Source: an uncultured Helicobacteraceae bacterium (GTDB lineage: Bacteria; Campylobacterota; Campylobacteria; Campylobacterales; Helicobacteraceae). From it: a stretch of DNA of 64,000 nt. Below, piece after piece: positions 1 through 9,809 of this stretch (the stretch's first letter is position 1; every line of letters begins with the position of its first letter). The stretch covers positions 56,603 through 120,602 of the forward strand of contig CANQAN010000004.1 in NCBI GenBank assembly GCA_947588965.1, given 5' to 3'. The position numbers and the translations under genes were made by a program. The notes beneath the pieces are model-generated. The model was not told the origin of the DNA, did no database searches, and saw only the letters and a list, made by a program, of their open reading frames with translations.

Positions 1-88
1 ATATTTTTTTATAAAATAAAAAAGTCGCAAAAACACAACTTGTCATAAAAGCCACCAAACTCATTAAAATCACCAAATATTTCATCAT
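1..88 (-). CDS. Partial small membrane or secreted protein (N-terminus only)
   Basis: The minus strand has an ATG at 88 preceded at good spacing by AAGGAG, then 29 codons without a stop up to the left edge. The visible peptide begins MMKYLVILMSL and is strongly hydrophobic, with a Cys at residue 18 after MTS that could be a weak lipobox; it could equally be a simple transmembrane segment. The gene is cut by the window edge, so no function can be given. It is divergent from the XRE regulator and shares about 100 bp of upstream DNA with it. Confidence 0.5.
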   Translation of the reverse strand, partial: MMKYLVILMSLVAFMTSCVFATFLFYKKI

Positions 89-118
89 AACTCCTTGTTT
101 TTGTATTTTCTAATTTAT

Positions 119-181
119 CCTATAGGATATAGAAAAAGGCATTGTAACGCTATAGAGTTTAAAAAATACTTAACCTATAGG
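119..181. promoter_or_regulatory. CCTATAGG palindromic sites between divergent genes
   Basis: Two copies of CCTATAGGATA, containing the perfect palindrome CCTATAGG, lie at 119-129 and 174-184, with a third core CTATAG at 150-155. They sit between the divergent start codons at 88 and 190, and the last copy ends just before the XRE start. The position and symmetry suggest an operator for the neighbouring XRE protein, with autoregulation as the simplest idea. This is inference from position only. Confidence 0.4.
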
Positions 182-189
182 ATAAATGC

Positions 190-441
190 ATGGCGGAAAA
201 TTTCTGTAACTTTTCCAAAGAGGAAATTTTGGAGTTTTATCAGCACATCTCAAAAGTTGTCCGAGAAATCCGAGAAAAACGAGGAATCTCACAGCTTGAT
301 CTCGCCCTTGAAATCGGAATCAAATCTGTTGCTTTCTATTCTAATTGTGAATGCTGTAGATATGGAAAACACTTCAATTTAGAGCATTTGTATAAAATCG
401 CTAAAGTCTTAGATGTAGAATTATGCAGTTTTTTTAAATGA
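190..441 (+). CDS. XRE-family helix-turn-helix regulator
   Basis: This 83-residue protein has the layout of a single Cro/C1-type domain. A first helix (about residues 14-28) leads to ISQLDLALEIGI at about 34-45, which matches the usual sQ-x-x-LA-x-x-iG helix-turn-helix pattern, and it ends with a helix LEHLYKIAKVLDV like the classic LlkIakaLdv signature. No other domain is present. The part between the two helices is Cys-rich (NCECCRYG), which is unusual and might be redox or metal sensing, but this is speculative. Palindromic CTATAG sites lie directly upstream. Target genes are unknown; the divergent small gene and the regulator itself are the obvious candidates. Confidence 0.75.
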   Translation: MAENFCNFSKEEILEFYQHISKVVREIREKRGISQLDLALEIGIKSVAFYSNCECCRYGKHFNLEHLYKIAKVLDVELCSFFK

Positions 442-601
442 TTTTTTGCTTGAGTGAGAATTTTTTCTAAAATTGAAGATTTTTTAGACAACAGACTCTA
501 TGAATTCAGCAAAAAAGTTAAAAAGCCCTCTAAAGATGAAGCGCGTACAAGTTTATGAACAAGACAGCTCTCGCGACTCATTAAGGCGGAGAAATTTTGA
601 T

Positions 602-1291
602 TTATTTTTTAAACCATTGAGGTGGGTTTTTTTCCAAAGGAGAGAATCTAAACATAAAAACCATATTGTTATCTTTAATATGACCAACATCCCAAGCATT
701 GATATTTTGATTAAAAGACTCTGCACCTTCAAACATATGTTCCATATGTCTAACCTTGCTGACATCCCATTTATCTAGAGGCTGATTAAAAGATTTTGCA
801 TTTAAAAACATACTATTCATAAATTCAACCTTGCTGACATTCCAAGAATTTATATTTTGATTGAAAGATTTTGCACCTAAAAACATACGAAACATATCTA
901 CAACATTCCTAACATTCCATTTATCTAAAGGTTGATTGAAGGATGTTGCTTTTGCAAACATCCATTTCATATTTTTAACATTACTAACATTCCAAGAATT
1001 TATATTTTGATTAAAAGAATCTGCTTCTAAAAACATACCACTCATATATTCAACCTTGCTTGTATCCCAAGTTTCTATACCGCTAAAATCTTGTCGTTCG
1101 GTTTCATAAAACAACCCACTCATATCTGTAATTTTGCTTGTGTCAATTGTGCCAAGATTGATTGACAAATCCTCAACCAAAGCCTTTAATTCTGCTTTGG
1201 TTCGTGGATGATATTTGTGCTCTTCAGCAATCGCACAAACCGCAAATAAAGCAAACATTAAAAGAGCAAAAATTTTCTTTTGCATTTTCAT
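602..1291 (-). CDS. BspA-like (DUF285) repeat surface protein
   Basis: A 229-residue protein with a clear signal peptide (KKIFALLMFALFAVCAIA) and then tandem units of about 25 residues built on the pattern SFNQ-x-x-N-x-W-x-V-S-x-V-x-x-M-x-x-MF-x-x-A. About six units are visible between residues 50 and 210. These are the BspA-type or DUF285 repeats common in Mycoplasma and in enterohepatic Helicobacter species, where the proteins are exported or surface exposed. The repeats alternate between NQNINSWNVS and NQPLDKWDVS versions, a sign of recent internal duplication. Family members are often far longer, so this is a short form. The start could also be Met at codon 3. No specific ligand is known. 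Confidence 0.75.
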   Translation of the reverse strand: MKMQKKIFALLMFALFAVCAIAEEHKYHPRTKAELKALVEDLSINLGTIDTSKITDMSGLFYETERQDFSGIETWDTSKVEYMSGMFLEADSFNQNINSWNVSNVKNMKWMFAKATSFNQPLDKWNVRNVVDMFRMFLGAKSFNQNINSWNVSKVEFMNSMFLNAKSFNQPLDKWDVSKVRHMEHMFEGAESFNQNINAWDVGHIKDNNMVFMFRFSPLEKNPPQWFKK

Positions 1292-1381
1292 TCTTTATTT
1301 TAAAATTTCAGCGGATTATATCTAACTGATAGTAAATAATAAAACAATTTTACATGCTTTTTCTAAGACAGAAAAATACAT

Positions 1382-1605
1382 TTACTCTAAATTTTCTAAT
1401 TCTTTTTGAGCCTCTTTAAGTCTTTCATAAAGAGCATTAATCCCCTTTTCTTGATAAAGCTTTAGTTGGGATAAAGAGTGATTAATTCTAAAATTTCTTG
1501 CTCTAATTTTTCAATTTTTGCAAGATATTTTTGCAAAATTTCATTTTTTTGTAACTAAGTTTTTAGAATCCAAAAGTAAGTCGTTTAACTCACTTTTTGG
1601 ATTCC
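1382..1605 (-). pseudogene. Decayed remnant of a coiled-coil C-terminus
   Basis: On the minus strand three overlapping reading frames join into one plausible protein tail: NPKSELNDLLLDSKNLVTKK, then NEILQKYLAKIEKLEQEI and LELITLYPN, then LYQEKGINALYERLKEAQ followed by KELENLE and a stop at 1382. Each change of frame falls close to the end of the previous piece, as expected for single-base indels. The Glu/Lys/Leu heptad-like composition suggests the coiled-coil end of a larger protein, for example a restriction-modification subunit, but the identity is not certain. No start codon or N-terminal part remains. Confidence 0.4.
1566..1604. repeat. Imperfect inverted repeat after cstA
   Basis: The left arm GAATCCAAAAGTAAGT and right arm ACTCACTTTTTGGATTC pair with one bulge and one mismatch around a six-base loop. 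It begins eleven bases after the cstA stop codon, so it could fold in the cstA transcript and end or stabilise it. It has no clear U-run afterwards, so it is not a textbook intrinsic terminator. It overlaps the decayed coding remnant. Confidence 0.4.
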
Positions 1606-1614
1606 AGCTAAGTT

Positions 1615-3729
1615 TTAATGAAGCGCAACGCTCTCTTCATAATCACTTGCCTTAAGATAGGGGGATTCTGCGAGTGGAATCTCACTTTTACCCTTCAAGC
1701 ATTGCAGACAAATCCGCACAGTCTGAATGAGAATCAAGCAAGTCACAAACATAAAAAGAGCGCACAATCCCGCGTTGATAAGATTATTTGTTGCAATGGT
1801 TGCAAAGCTCTCTGCTAAGGCAGGGTCCGTTGCTTCTGCGGCCTTTGCGCTATTAATTTGCCAAAGCGCGATATGGCTCACTGAATCGTGAATTTTTTCA
1901 CCATTTGCGGGGAGTAACTTTAAGATTCCTGCATAGAGCGTAGAGACAAGCACCCAAAGTGCGGGCAAAATCACAACCCAAGCTTGTCTTGCCTTGCCCA
2001 TTTTAAAAAGTACAGCAATCACAACGAGTAGCGCCATCCCTGCCAACATTTGATTAGAAACGCCAAAGAGTGTCCAAAGCGACTTCACTCCACCTTGCGG
2101 ATCTGTGATTCCTTGATAAAGAATGTATCCCCAACCCGCAACACAAAGGAATGTCGCAACAATTCCCCAAAACACCGAATGAATATTTCCAATCGGCGCA
2201 TACACATTTCCTAAGACATCTTGAACCATAAAACGTCCCGCACGTGTCCCCGCATCCACAGCAGTCAAAATAAATAGAGCCTCAAACAAAATTGCAAAGT
2301 GATACCAAAAAGCCGTTGAACCTTGATTAAAAAGAGGCACTTCTGAAATGATTGTCGCCAATCCAATTGCAAAAGTCGGAGCACCCCCTGTTCTGCTTAA
2401 AATGCTGTTTTCACCAATCTCTACTGCCTTATTTAAAATCTCCTCTGGAGTGATGACAAAGCCCAAGTTGTTAATACTCTGTGCCGCAATTTGCGCCGCT
2501 TGTATCGCATCGCTCACACCCACTGTGCCAAGCCCCGCAGGTGCGACATTGATAGAAAAATACAATCCCGGCGTCAAAATACAAGCCGCAATTAACGCCA
2601 TTGTAGCCACTGCGGATTCCATAACCATAGAGCCATAGCCCACCATTCTCGCATGGGATTCTTTCTCTAACATTTTTGGTGTCGTCCCGCTTGAAATTAA
2701 TGCGTGGAATCCACTAATCGCCCCACACGCAATTGTAATGAACAAAAAGGGAAAGAGCTGTCCGCTAAAGACAGGTCCCGTCCCGTCAATAAATTTCGTT
2801 ACACTCGGAAATTGAACATCGGGAGCGACAATCAAGATTCCCGCTGCCATTAACACAATCACGCCAATTTTTAGAAATGTACTCAAATAATCTCTAGGGG
2901 CGAGCAAAAACCACACGGGCAAAATTGCCGCGATAAATCCATAAGCCATCATAATGTAAGTGAGGCTCAAGGGTGTGAGTGTAAAAATCGCCGATAATGT
3001 CGGATGCTGTGCAACACTCTGTCCATAATAAAGAGAAAGAAGCAATAAAACAAATCCAATAATACTTGCCTCACCAATCTTTCCCGGACGCAAAAAGCGC
3101 ATATGAATCCCCATATAAATTGCAATAGGAAGTGTCATAGTAATCGTAAAGAGCCCCCAAGGTGATTCTGCGAGGGCATTCACCACGACTAGAGCTAAAA
3201 TTGCAATGATCAACATCATAATCGCCAAAATCCCGACCATTGCAATACTTCCAACGCCCCTGCCAAGCTCTAATTTAATAATCTCACCCAAAGATTTTCC
3301 ATTGCGTCGCATAGAGACAAACAAAACCGTGAAATCATGGACAGCTCCCGCTAAAACAACTCCCACAACAATCCAAATCATACTCGGCAAATATCCCATT
3401 TGCGCAGCCAGAATCGGACCCACAAGAGGACCTGCTCCCGCAATCGCCGCAAAATGATGCCCAAAGAGCACAATCTTATTTGTCGGACAAAAATCGCGCC
3501 CATCATTCATAGCAAATGCAGGGGTTGCACGATTATCATCAAGCTCTAGGACTTTTTCTGCGATGTATTTTGAATAGAAGCGATACCCAATCATATAGAT
3601 ACAAACAGCAGCAACCACAATCCAAACTGCAGAAATACGTTCTCCCTGATGCAACGCCAAAACACCGAATCCAAAAGCACCTAGTAGAGCGACAAACGCC
3701 CAAAGTGCCATGCCCACAACCTTACTCAT
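1615..3729 (-). CDS. cstA: CstA-type carbon starvation transporter
   Basis: A 704-residue polytopic membrane protein that matches the CstA family over its whole length. Typical features are the many hydrophobic segments, the conserved GRDFCPTNKIVLFGHHFAAI region at about residues 76-95, GAGPLVGPILAAQ right after it, and FHALISSGTTPKM in the middle. E. coli CstA and its relatives move peptides or pyruvate into the cell; the Campylobacter jejuni homologue is linked to peptide use. Substrate choice cannot be read here. A GAACTCC (AGGAGTTC on the coding strand) ribosome binding site precedes the ATG. The 166-bp upstream region holds a TACAAT sequence at 3759-3764 that may be the -10 element. Monocistronic, with its own flanking spacers. 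Confidence 0.93.
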   Translation of the reverse strand: MSKVVGMALWAFVALLGAFGFGVLALHQGERISAVWIVVAAVCIYMIGYRFYSKYIAEKVLELDDNRATPAFAMNDGRDFCPTNKIVLFGHHFAAIAGAGPLVGPILAAQMGYLPSMIWIVVGVVLAGAVHDFTVLFVSMRRNGKSLGEIIKLELGRGVGSIAMVGILAIMMLIIAILALVVVNALAESPWGLFTITMTLPIAIYMGIHMRFLRPGKIGEASIIGFVLLLLSLYYGQSVAQHPTLSAIFTLTPLSLTYIMMAYGFIAAILPVWFLLAPRDYLSTFLKIGVIVLMAAGILIVAPDVQFPSVTKFIDGTGPVFSGQLFPFLFITIACGAISGFHALISSGTTPKMLEKESHARMVGYGSMVMESAVATMALIAACILTPGLYFSINVAPAGLGTVGVSDAIQAAQIAAQSINNLGFVITPEEILNKAVEIGENSILSRTGGAPTFAIGLATIISEVPLFNQGSTAFWYHFAILFEALFILTAVDAGTRAGRFMVQDVLGNVYAPIGNIHSVFWGIVATFLCVAGWGYILYQGITDPQGGVKSLWTLFGVSNQMLAGMALLVVIAVLFKMGKARQAWVVILPALWVLVSTLYAGILKLLPANGEKIHDSVSHIALWQINSAKAAEATDPALAESFATIATNNLINAGLCALFMFVTCLILIQTVRICLQCLKGKSEIPLAESPYLKASDYEESVALH

Positions 3730-3895
3730 AGAACTCCTTTTAAGTTTAAAAGTAGTTTATTGTATTTTATTTTTATAAAAATCATTTAAAAAATCATTTT
3801 TACATTTCTCATAAAAACAAAGAAATGTTTAAATTCTACTCACCATAAAACCAAAATGACCAATTCTTAGTCTGTGATCACCCAATTCTAGCCCA

Positions 3896-4912
3896 CTATT
3901 TGTGATAATTATGGATAAATTCCACCAATTTTATAGCATTTTCTCGTGGCAAATCAGGCAACATCCCATGCCCTAGATTAAAAATGTGCGCAGAATCTTT
4001 CATAAGATCCAAAATCTCCCTTGCACCTTCCAGCATGGATTCCACATTATAGATTCTGCAAGGCTCTAAATTCCCCTGCAAAACATACCTCTGTCCTAAA
4101 ATTTCTTTTGCTAAAGAAAGTGGCGTACTCCAATCCACACCAAACACATCAAACACTCCATCAATCTCTCCTAAAAAGCCAGAGATTCCTTTAGGAAACA
4201 AAATCACAGGAATCTGTGGATATTTTTTTTTCAAAAAATGCGCAATATCCTTGCAATACTTCCAACCAAATTCCAAATAAGCATCCTTTTCTAGCGCACT
4301 TGCCCATGAATCAAAAATCATCACCGCATTTGCACCCGCTTGAATTTGCTTCTCCAAATACCCCTGTAGATTCCGTGTGATTTTCTCAAGCAAGGTGTGC
4401 ATGAATTTTGGCTGTGTGTAAAGAATCTTTTTTGACTTTGCATACGTTTTACTTCCCTCTCCTTCGATCATATAAGTCGCAAGTGTCCAAGGCGCACCAC
4501 AAAAGCCAATCAATGCCTTATCCTTTGCAAGTTTTTTACGCACTAACTCAATGGTTTCATACACATAATCCAAACGCATAAAGGCATCATTTCTTAGGGA
4601 TTCTAAATCCTTGAAAGATTCTAGCGGAGATTTGAACTTTGGACCCTCTCCAACATAGAATCCCAACTCCATTCCCATTTCAAGCGGAATCACCAAAATA
4701 TCGCTAAACAAAATTGCCGCATCCACATTGAGAATCTCCACAGGTTGCAGAGTTACCGCACTTGCTAATTGTGGATTCCTGCATAAAGACAAAAAGTCTC
4801 CCGCCTCCTTGCGCACTTCTTGATATTCTTTTAAATAACGTCCCGCTTGGCGCATAAACCAAACAGGTGTATAGGGAGTCTGTTTGCCCAAACACGCGTC
4901 AATAAAAACCAT
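3896..4912 (-). CDS. hemE: Uroporphyrinogen decarboxylase HemE
   Basis: Removes the four acetate carboxyls of uroporphyrinogen III to give coproporphyrinogen III in heme synthesis, in the cytoplasm. The N-terminal signature [12 protein letters not shown] is present at residues 17-28, followed by the conserved [12 protein letters not shown] segment and the C-terminal FNLGHGMLP. An upstream in-frame ATG at 4990 exists, but the start at 4912 is preferred: it gives 338 residues, the usual family length, has AGGAC in front, and starts directly before the conserved core. It is divergent from secA, with a 117-bp shared spacer. Confidence 0.95.
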   Translation of the reverse strand: MVFIDACLGKQTPYTPVWFMRQAGRYLKEYQEVRKEAGDFLSLCRNPQLASAVTLQPVEILNVDAAILFSDILVIPLEMGMELGFYVGEGPKFKSPLESFKDLESLRNDAFMRLDYVYETIELVRKKLAKDKALIGFCGAPWTLATYMIEGEGSKTYAKSKKILYTQPKFMHTLLEKITRNLQGYLEKQIQAGANAVMIFDSWASALEKDAYLEFGWKYCKDIAHFLKKKYPQIPVILFPKGISGFLGEIDGVFDVFGVDWSTPLSLAKEILGQRYVLQGNLEPCRIYNVESMLEGAREILDLMKDSAHIFNLGHGMLPDLPRENAIKLVEFIHNYHK

Positions 4913-5029
4913 TTTTGTCCTTTTTTGCAAAATATTTGTGTATTTTATCCAAGCAATATAGCATTTATGATAAAATCCGCAATTTAACATTGTATTTTTG
5001 TATTTGGCGCAACTTCAGAAAGGCTTGAT

Positions 5030-7600
5030 ATGATTTTAACACTCGCAAAAAAGATTTTTAACAGCAAAAATGGACGAATTATAGGACATTATCGCAAAGA
5101 AATTCGCAAAATCAACGATCTTGAGAATCGCTATGAATCTCTAAGTGATAGCGCACTCAAGGAGAGCTTTGCAGAACTCAAAACAAAAGTCAAAAATGCA
5201 GAAAATCCAAAAGAGATGCTCAAGGAAGTCCTCTATGAATCCTTTGCTATTACCAGAGAAGTGAGCAAGAGAGTCTTAAATATGCGCCATTTTGATGTAC
5301 AGCTCATTGGTGGAATCGTCTTGCATGAGGGCAAAATTGCAGAAATGAAGACGGGCGAGGGGAAGACGCTTGTCTCCACACTTCCCGTTTGCCTCAATGC
5401 CATGCTTGGGAAAAGCGTTCATATCGTTACAGTCAATGACTATCTTGCACAAAGAGATGCCGAGCTTATGCGTCCGCTCTATGAATTTTTGGGTTATTCT
5501 GTTGGCGTAGTGGTGAGCGGGAATTATGATGAAGATCATCGCTTGAAACAATATTCTTGTGATGTTGTCTATGGGACGAACAACGAATTTGGCTTTGATT
5601 ATTTGCGCGATAATATGAAATATGACTTTGCCCAAAAAGTCCAAAAACATCATCATTTTGCCATTGTTGATGAAGTGGATTCTATTTTGATTGATGAGGC
5701 GCGCACACCGCTTATCATTTCAGGACCTGCAAAGCGCACATTAGACAATTACAAAAGCGCCAATGAAGTTGCCCTCAAACTCCAAATAGAAAAACACTAC
5801 ACCGTTGATGAAAAAAACCGCACAATTCTGCTGACCGAAGAGGGCATTAATGAAGCCGAGAGACTCTTTAAGATTGACAATCTCTACAGCATTGAAAACG
5901 CGATTCTAGCACATCACTTAGACCAAGCTCTCAAGGCAAACAAATTGTTTCAAAAAGACAAAGACTATGTTTTGCGCGATGGTGAGGTTGTGATTGTTGA
6001 TGAATTCACAGGACGTTTGAGTGAGGGAAGAAGATTCAGCGAGGGGCTTCATCAAGCCCTAGAGGCAAAAGAAGGTGTGCAAATCAAAGAAGAATCCCAA
6101 ACTCTAGCAGACATCACTTATCAAAATTATTTTAGGCTCTATGATAAACTAGCGGGAATGACAGGCACAGCGCAGACAGAGGCAACAGAATTTTTACAAA
6201 TCTATGATCTTGATGTGGTTTCTATCCCTACAAATCTCCCCGTTTTACGCAAAGACTTAAACGATCTCATTTATAAAACAGAAGCAGAAAAATTCAAAGC
6301 ATTGGTTACAAAAATCATAGAATTGCACAAAAAAGGACAGCCCATCCTTGTTGGAACAGCCTCAATTGAAAAGAGTGAGAAAATCCACGCATTATTGCAA
6401 CAAGAAAGGATTCCACATTCTGTGCTGAATGCAAAACAGCATGCTAAAGAGGCGGAGATTATCAAAGATGCGGGGAAAAAGGGAGCTTTGACGATTGCTA
6501 CAAACATGGCGGGAAGAGGCGTGGATATTAAGATTGATGACGAAGTCCGCGCTCTTGGTGGGCTTTATATCATCGGGACAGAGAGGCATGAGTCGCGACG
6601 CATTGACAATCAATTGCGTGGACGTAGCGGGAGACAAGGAGATCCGGGAACAAGTCAATTTTACTTAAGCCTTGAAGATCCACTCTTGCGCATCTTTGGA
6701 AGCGATAAGATTAAAACAATCATGGACAAATTGGGCTTAAACGACGGAGAACACATAGAATCCTCGCTTGTTACGCGTTCGGTAGAAAATGCGCAAAAGA
6801 AAGTGGAGAGTATGCACTTTGAGGCACGAAAGCATCTCTTAGAATACGATGATGTCGCTAATGAGCAAAGAAAGGCGATTTATCGTGTGCGCAATGAATT
6901 GCTGGATCCCGAATACAGCATCGCACACAAAATCATAGAAAATCGCCAAGATTCCATTGTCATGCTCTTGCAAAGGTGTGAAATCTTTAACGAAGATGAC
7001 AATCTAGAGCTTCTTTGCGCACAGGCAAAAGAGGACTTCAATGCGATACTCAAAGAAGAAGAGCTTAGAGAGTCTTACAAAACAAACAATAATTTTGAAA
7101 GCTATATTGAGGGAATCCTTGTACGCGATTATGAAGAAAAAATGCGAAGACTTGATCCAAAAATGCGTAGCGACATTGAAAAGCTCGTCTATTTGCAGAC
7201 ATTAGACAATCTTTGGCGCGAACACCTCTATGTTATGGATAATCTCAAAACAGGCATTGGATTGCGCAGTTATAATCAAAAAGACCCCCTCACAGAATAT
7301 AAAAAAGAAAGCTACAATCTGTTCGTTGAACTTGCAGAACAGATCAAATACACAGCCATTAAAATGCTCCAAAAAGTCCAACTGCAAACCACAGCCGCAG
7401 ACAATCAAGCTCAAGCAAAACTTGCAAGACAGAAACTCAACAAATCCACACAAGATGCAAAAGCCACGCATCCTAATGCCCCCCTCTTTAAAAGACGTCC
7501 CGTGCGCAATGAACCCTGCCCTTGCGGAAGTGGCAAGAAATACAAAGATTGCTGCGGAAGAAGTGGTCCAAAAAGTGGTGAATTAGCAAGGAATTCCTAA
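5030..7600 (+). CDS. secA: Preprotein translocase ATPase SecA
   Basis: The motor that pushes unfolded preproteins through SecYEG. The 856-residue length and all landmarks fit: Walker [11 protein letters not shown] at about residue 103, the DEAD-like [19 protein letters not shown] segment, [12 protein letters not shown] in the second nucleotide-binding fold, [11 protein letters not shown], and the C-terminal zinc site [13 protein letters not shown] that binds SecB or lipids in other species. The last TAA shares a base with the ATG of the next gene (TAATG), so secA and the permease gene are translationally coupled. Confidence 0.97.
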   Translation: MILTLAKKIFNSKNGRIIGHYRKEIRKINDLENRYESLSDSALKESFAELKTKVKNAENPKEMLKEVLYESFAITREVSKRVLNMRHFDVQLIGGIVLHEGKIAEMKTGEGKTLVSTLPVCLNAMLGKSVHIVTVNDYLAQRDAELMRPLYEFLGYSVGVVVSGNYDEDHRLKQYSCDVVYGTNNEFGFDYLRDNMKYDFAQKVQKHHHFAIVDEVDSILIDEARTPLIISGPAKRTLDNYKSANEVALKLQIEKHYTVDEKNRTILLTEEGINEAERLFKIDNLYSIENAILAHHLDQALKANKLFQKDKDYVLRDGEVVIVDEFTGRLSEGRRFSEGLHQALEAKEGVQIKEESQTLADITYQNYFRLYDKLAGMTGTAQTEATEFLQIYDLDVVSIPTNLPVLRKDLNDLIYKTEAEKFKALVTKIIELHKKGQPILVGTASIEKSEKIHALLQQERIPHSVLNAKQHAKEAEIIKDAGKKGALTIATNMAGRGVDIKIDDEVRALGGLYIIGTERHESRRIDNQLRGRSGRQGDPGTSQFYLSLEDPLLRIFGSDKIKTIMDKLGLNDGEHIESSLVTRSVENAQKKVESMHFEARKHLLEYDDVANEQRKAIYRVRNELLDPEYSIAHKIIENRQDSIVMLLQRCEIFNEDDNLELLCAQAKEDFNAILKEEELRESYKTNNNFESYIEGILVRDYEEKMRRLDPKMRSDIEKLVYLQTLDNLWREHLYVMDNLKTGIGLRSYNQKDPLTEYKKESYNLFVELAEQIKYTAIKMLQKVQLQTTAADNQAQAKLARQKLNKSTQDAKATHPNAPLFKRRPVRNEPCPCGSGKKYKDCCGRSGPKSGELARNS

Positions 7601-8847
7601 TGCAAACACTCTCATCGCAAAAAATCGTCCCCTATCTTGTGCGCCGCTACCTGCGCTTCAATCAGGCACAGCCTTTTATCTCTATCACGGCGCTTTTTGC
7701 GTTTTTAGGAGTGAGCATTGGCGTTATGGTGCTCATTGTCGCAATGGCCCTCATGCATGGCTTTGATCGAGAATTTGAGCGCAAATTATTTATTATGAAT
7801 TATCCCATTACAATGATTGGAAATGGCTTTGAGAGAGCCAATGCAGAGATATTACGAGACTTAGAGCTTCATTTCAAACATCTCAAATTCAGTCCCTTTA
7901 TCTACACACAAGCCCTCTCAAAAGTCGGTGAACAGGTGGAGGGGGCTATGGTCTTTGGGGTGGATTTTGAGCGCGAAAGCCTTGTGAATCCTATCTTTAA
8001 AAAATCCCTTGAAGAAGCGCAAATCGCACACAAAGAAAATTTTGGAGAGGATTATACCCCTCACATTTTTGATGTCATCATTGGCAAGACTCTCCAAAGG
8101 CAATTCAACTTGCAACTTCATTCAAATTTGCTCTTAATATTCACACAATTCCGTCCCAATGCCATAAGCCTCACGCCGACAATGAAGCGATTCCATGTTG
8201 CAAGTGTTTTTGACTCGGGACTGATTGCTTATGATAAAGGCTATCTCTACACATCACTAGAATCACTACAGACTATCAAAGAGCTTCCTCAAGGTATATA
8301 TGACGGAATCCACATCCTCTCTAGCAATCCACAAAAAGATATTCTAGAGCTTCAAAAACGTTATCCACAAATGCGCTTTGTTGGCTGGTGGCAACAAAAT
8401 GGAAATTTTTTCTCTGCTCTTGCGCTAGAAAAACGCGCTCTTTTTATCGTGCTTATGCTCATCATTCTCGTTGCCGCACTCAATATTGTCAGCTCTCTTT
8501 TAATGACTGTAATGAATCGTCGCAAGGAAATTGCCCTGCTTATCACAATGGGTGCAAGCACACAAGAAATCAAAAAGACTTTTTTGTATCTGGGCAATCT
8601 CATAGGGATTAGCGGAATCTTTGTTGGCGGAATCCTCGCGGCAGTCATTTTGGTGATTCTTGCAAATTTCCCCATCATTTCCCTCCCTGCTGATGTGTAT
8701 GGAAGCGACAAACTCCCTCTAGAGCTCTCAATGATAGACTTAGCAACCATACTCATAGGCTCATTTATCATAGTTTTCCTCTCATCCTACTATCCAGCAA
8801 AAAAGGCCACACAAATTGATCCCCTGCAAATTTTGCGCAATGAATAG
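7600..8847 (+). CDS. LolC/LolE-type ABC permease
   Basis: A 415-residue membrane protein of the FtsX/MacB-like permease family. It has one transmembrane helix near residues 20-45, a large periplasmic domain, and three C-terminal helices starting at about residue 280. The conserved MNRRKEIALLITMGAS motif before the second C-terminal helix contacts the ATPase in LolC and LolE proteins. In this phylum a single protein of this type is thought to work with LolD to release lipoproteins from the inner membrane. It overlaps secA by one base. No ATPase gene is adjacent, so LolD must be elsewhere. Confidence 0.85.
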   Translation: MQTLSSQKIVPYLVRRYLRFNQAQPFISITALFAFLGVSIGVMVLIVAMALMHGFDREFERKLFIMNYPITMIGNGFERANAEILRDLELHFKHLKFSPFIYTQALSKVGEQVEGAMVFGVDFERESLVNPIFKKSLEEAQIAHKENFGEDYTPHIFDVIIGKTLQRQFNLQLHSNLLLIFTQFRPNAISLTPTMKRFHVASVFDSGLIAYDKGYLYTSLESLQTIKELPQGIYDGIHILSSNPQKDILELQKRYPQMRFVGWWQQNGNFFSALALEKRALFIVLMLIILVAALNIVSSLLMTVMNRRKEIALLITMGASTQEIKKTFLYLGNLIGISGIFVGGILAAVILVILANFPIISLPADVYGSDKLPLELSMIDLATILIGSFIIVFLSSYYPAKKATQIDPLQILRNE

Positions 8848-8850
8848 TCC

Positions 8851-8875
8851 ATGAAGTTTGAATATGAAGTTTGAA
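8851..8875 (+). repeat. 12-bp tandem duplication at a start codon
   Basis: ATGAAGTTTGAA occurs at 8851-8862 and again at 8864-8875, separated by one T. The first copy opens a short dead-end frame (MKFEYEV then stop), while the second begins the radical SAM gene. The 13-base offset places the two ATGs in different frames. Confidence 0.75.
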
Positions 8876-9697
8876 AAGGTGTTCGTAGAAATTACGAATT
8901 TCTGCGGACTTGAGTGCAGTTTTTGCACTCCAAACAAAGAGACTCCAAAGACTATGCCTATAAAACTCTTTAAAAGAATCGCAAAAGAAATCGCGCCCCA
9001 CACGAAGCTCTGTGCATTGCATATCTTAGGCGATCCTTTGAGGGTTGAAGGTCTTAGGGATTATTTGGATTCTGCAGGAGGTTTGAGGATTGAGCTCACA
9101 ACAAGCGGATTCTTCCTAAGCGCAAAACAAAGCGACTTGCTCCTCTCCCATCCCAACATTTATCAAATCAATTTTTCCCTCACAAGCGCCCTCTATCAAA
9201 AGCAGCCCATTATCTTAGAATCCTATCTCAATCCCATTTTGGAATTTTGTGCAACACATCAGCATTTAAAGAGTGAGAAATTCGTCAATCTGCGACTTTG
9301 GAATCTCAATAAAGACATTAGTTTTCCCGCAAAAAATGCAGAAATCTACAAAAAACTCAAAGACTTTTTTGCCATCCCCGCTATCAATCCACAACAGACA
9401 CGACTTGCTTATAAGATTCACCTAAGGGGCGCAAACTTTTTTCAATGGCCAAAGGAGAGCGCACAGAAGCACAGCGGGTTTTGCTATGGCGCAAGTAAGC
9501 AATTAGGAATCTTATGCAATGGAATTGTTGTTCCTTGCTGCTTTGACCCAAAGGGTTCTATTATGCTTGGAGACATCTCCACACAGAATCTCACAGAGAT
9601 TCTTAACGCACCGCGCACACGATCTTTAATACAAGGATTCAAAGAGGGAATGCGCACAGAAGCCTACTGTCAAAACTGCTCCAATATGAGCTCTTAA
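8864..9697 (+). CDS. Radical SAM/SPASM protein
   Basis: A 277-residue protein with the radical SAM cluster motif CGLECSFC (C-x3-C-x2-C) at residues 15-22, a hydrophobic barrel strand ALHILGDPL after it, and a C-terminal SPASM-like region with CNGIVVPCCFD, LGDIST and a final CQNC. Such proteins use an iron-sulfur cluster and SAM to make a radical; the SPASM part binds one or two extra clusters. The substrate is unknown; it is conserved next to secA/lol in related genomes as far as I recall. The ATG at 8864 is chosen; an in-frame TTG at 8858 is less likely. The start lies inside a small tandem duplication. Confidence 0.8.
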   Translation: MKFEKVFVEITNFCGLECSFCTPNKETPKTMPIKLFKRIAKEIAPHTKLCALHILGDPLRVEGLRDYLDSAGGLRIELTTSGFFLSAKQSDLLLSHPNIYQINFSLTSALYQKQPIILESYLNPILEFCATHQHLKSEKFVNLRLWNLNKDISFPAKNAEIYKKLKDFFAIPAINPQQTRLAYKIHLRGANFFQWPKESAQKHSGFCYGASKQLGILCNGIVVPCCFDPKGSIMLGDISTQNLTEILNAPRTRSLIQGFKEGMRTEAYCQNCSNMSS

Positions 9698-9777
9698 ATT
9701 CAAAGGATCGCAATTTTGATTCTACGTTAAGATAAATAAAGAAAAATAAGCAAAAAAAGAAAGAAATTAAAAAGCAC

Positions 9778-9808
9778 GAATCTAAGGGCAGAATCCGCCC
9801 TAAGATTC
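9778..9808 (-). terminator. Intrinsic terminator of flgE
   Basis: GAATCTAAGGGC and GCCCTAAGATTC form a perfect 12-bp stem around a 7-base loop, two bases after the flgE stop codon. On the minus strand the stem is followed by GTGCTTTTTAATTTC and further T-rich sequence. On the plus strand it may also act on read-through from the radical SAM gene, which ends 80 bp away. Confidence 0.8.
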
Positions 9809-9809
9809 A

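Noticed and set aside
454..558. 34-codon GTG frame after the XRE gene (SKIEDFLDNRLYEF...)
   Set aside because: No ribosome binding site or known match; could be a remnant but cannot be supported.
500..778. Plus-strand frame overlapping the BspA-like gene
   Set aside because: Shadow of the repeat protein on the other strand; no start signal.
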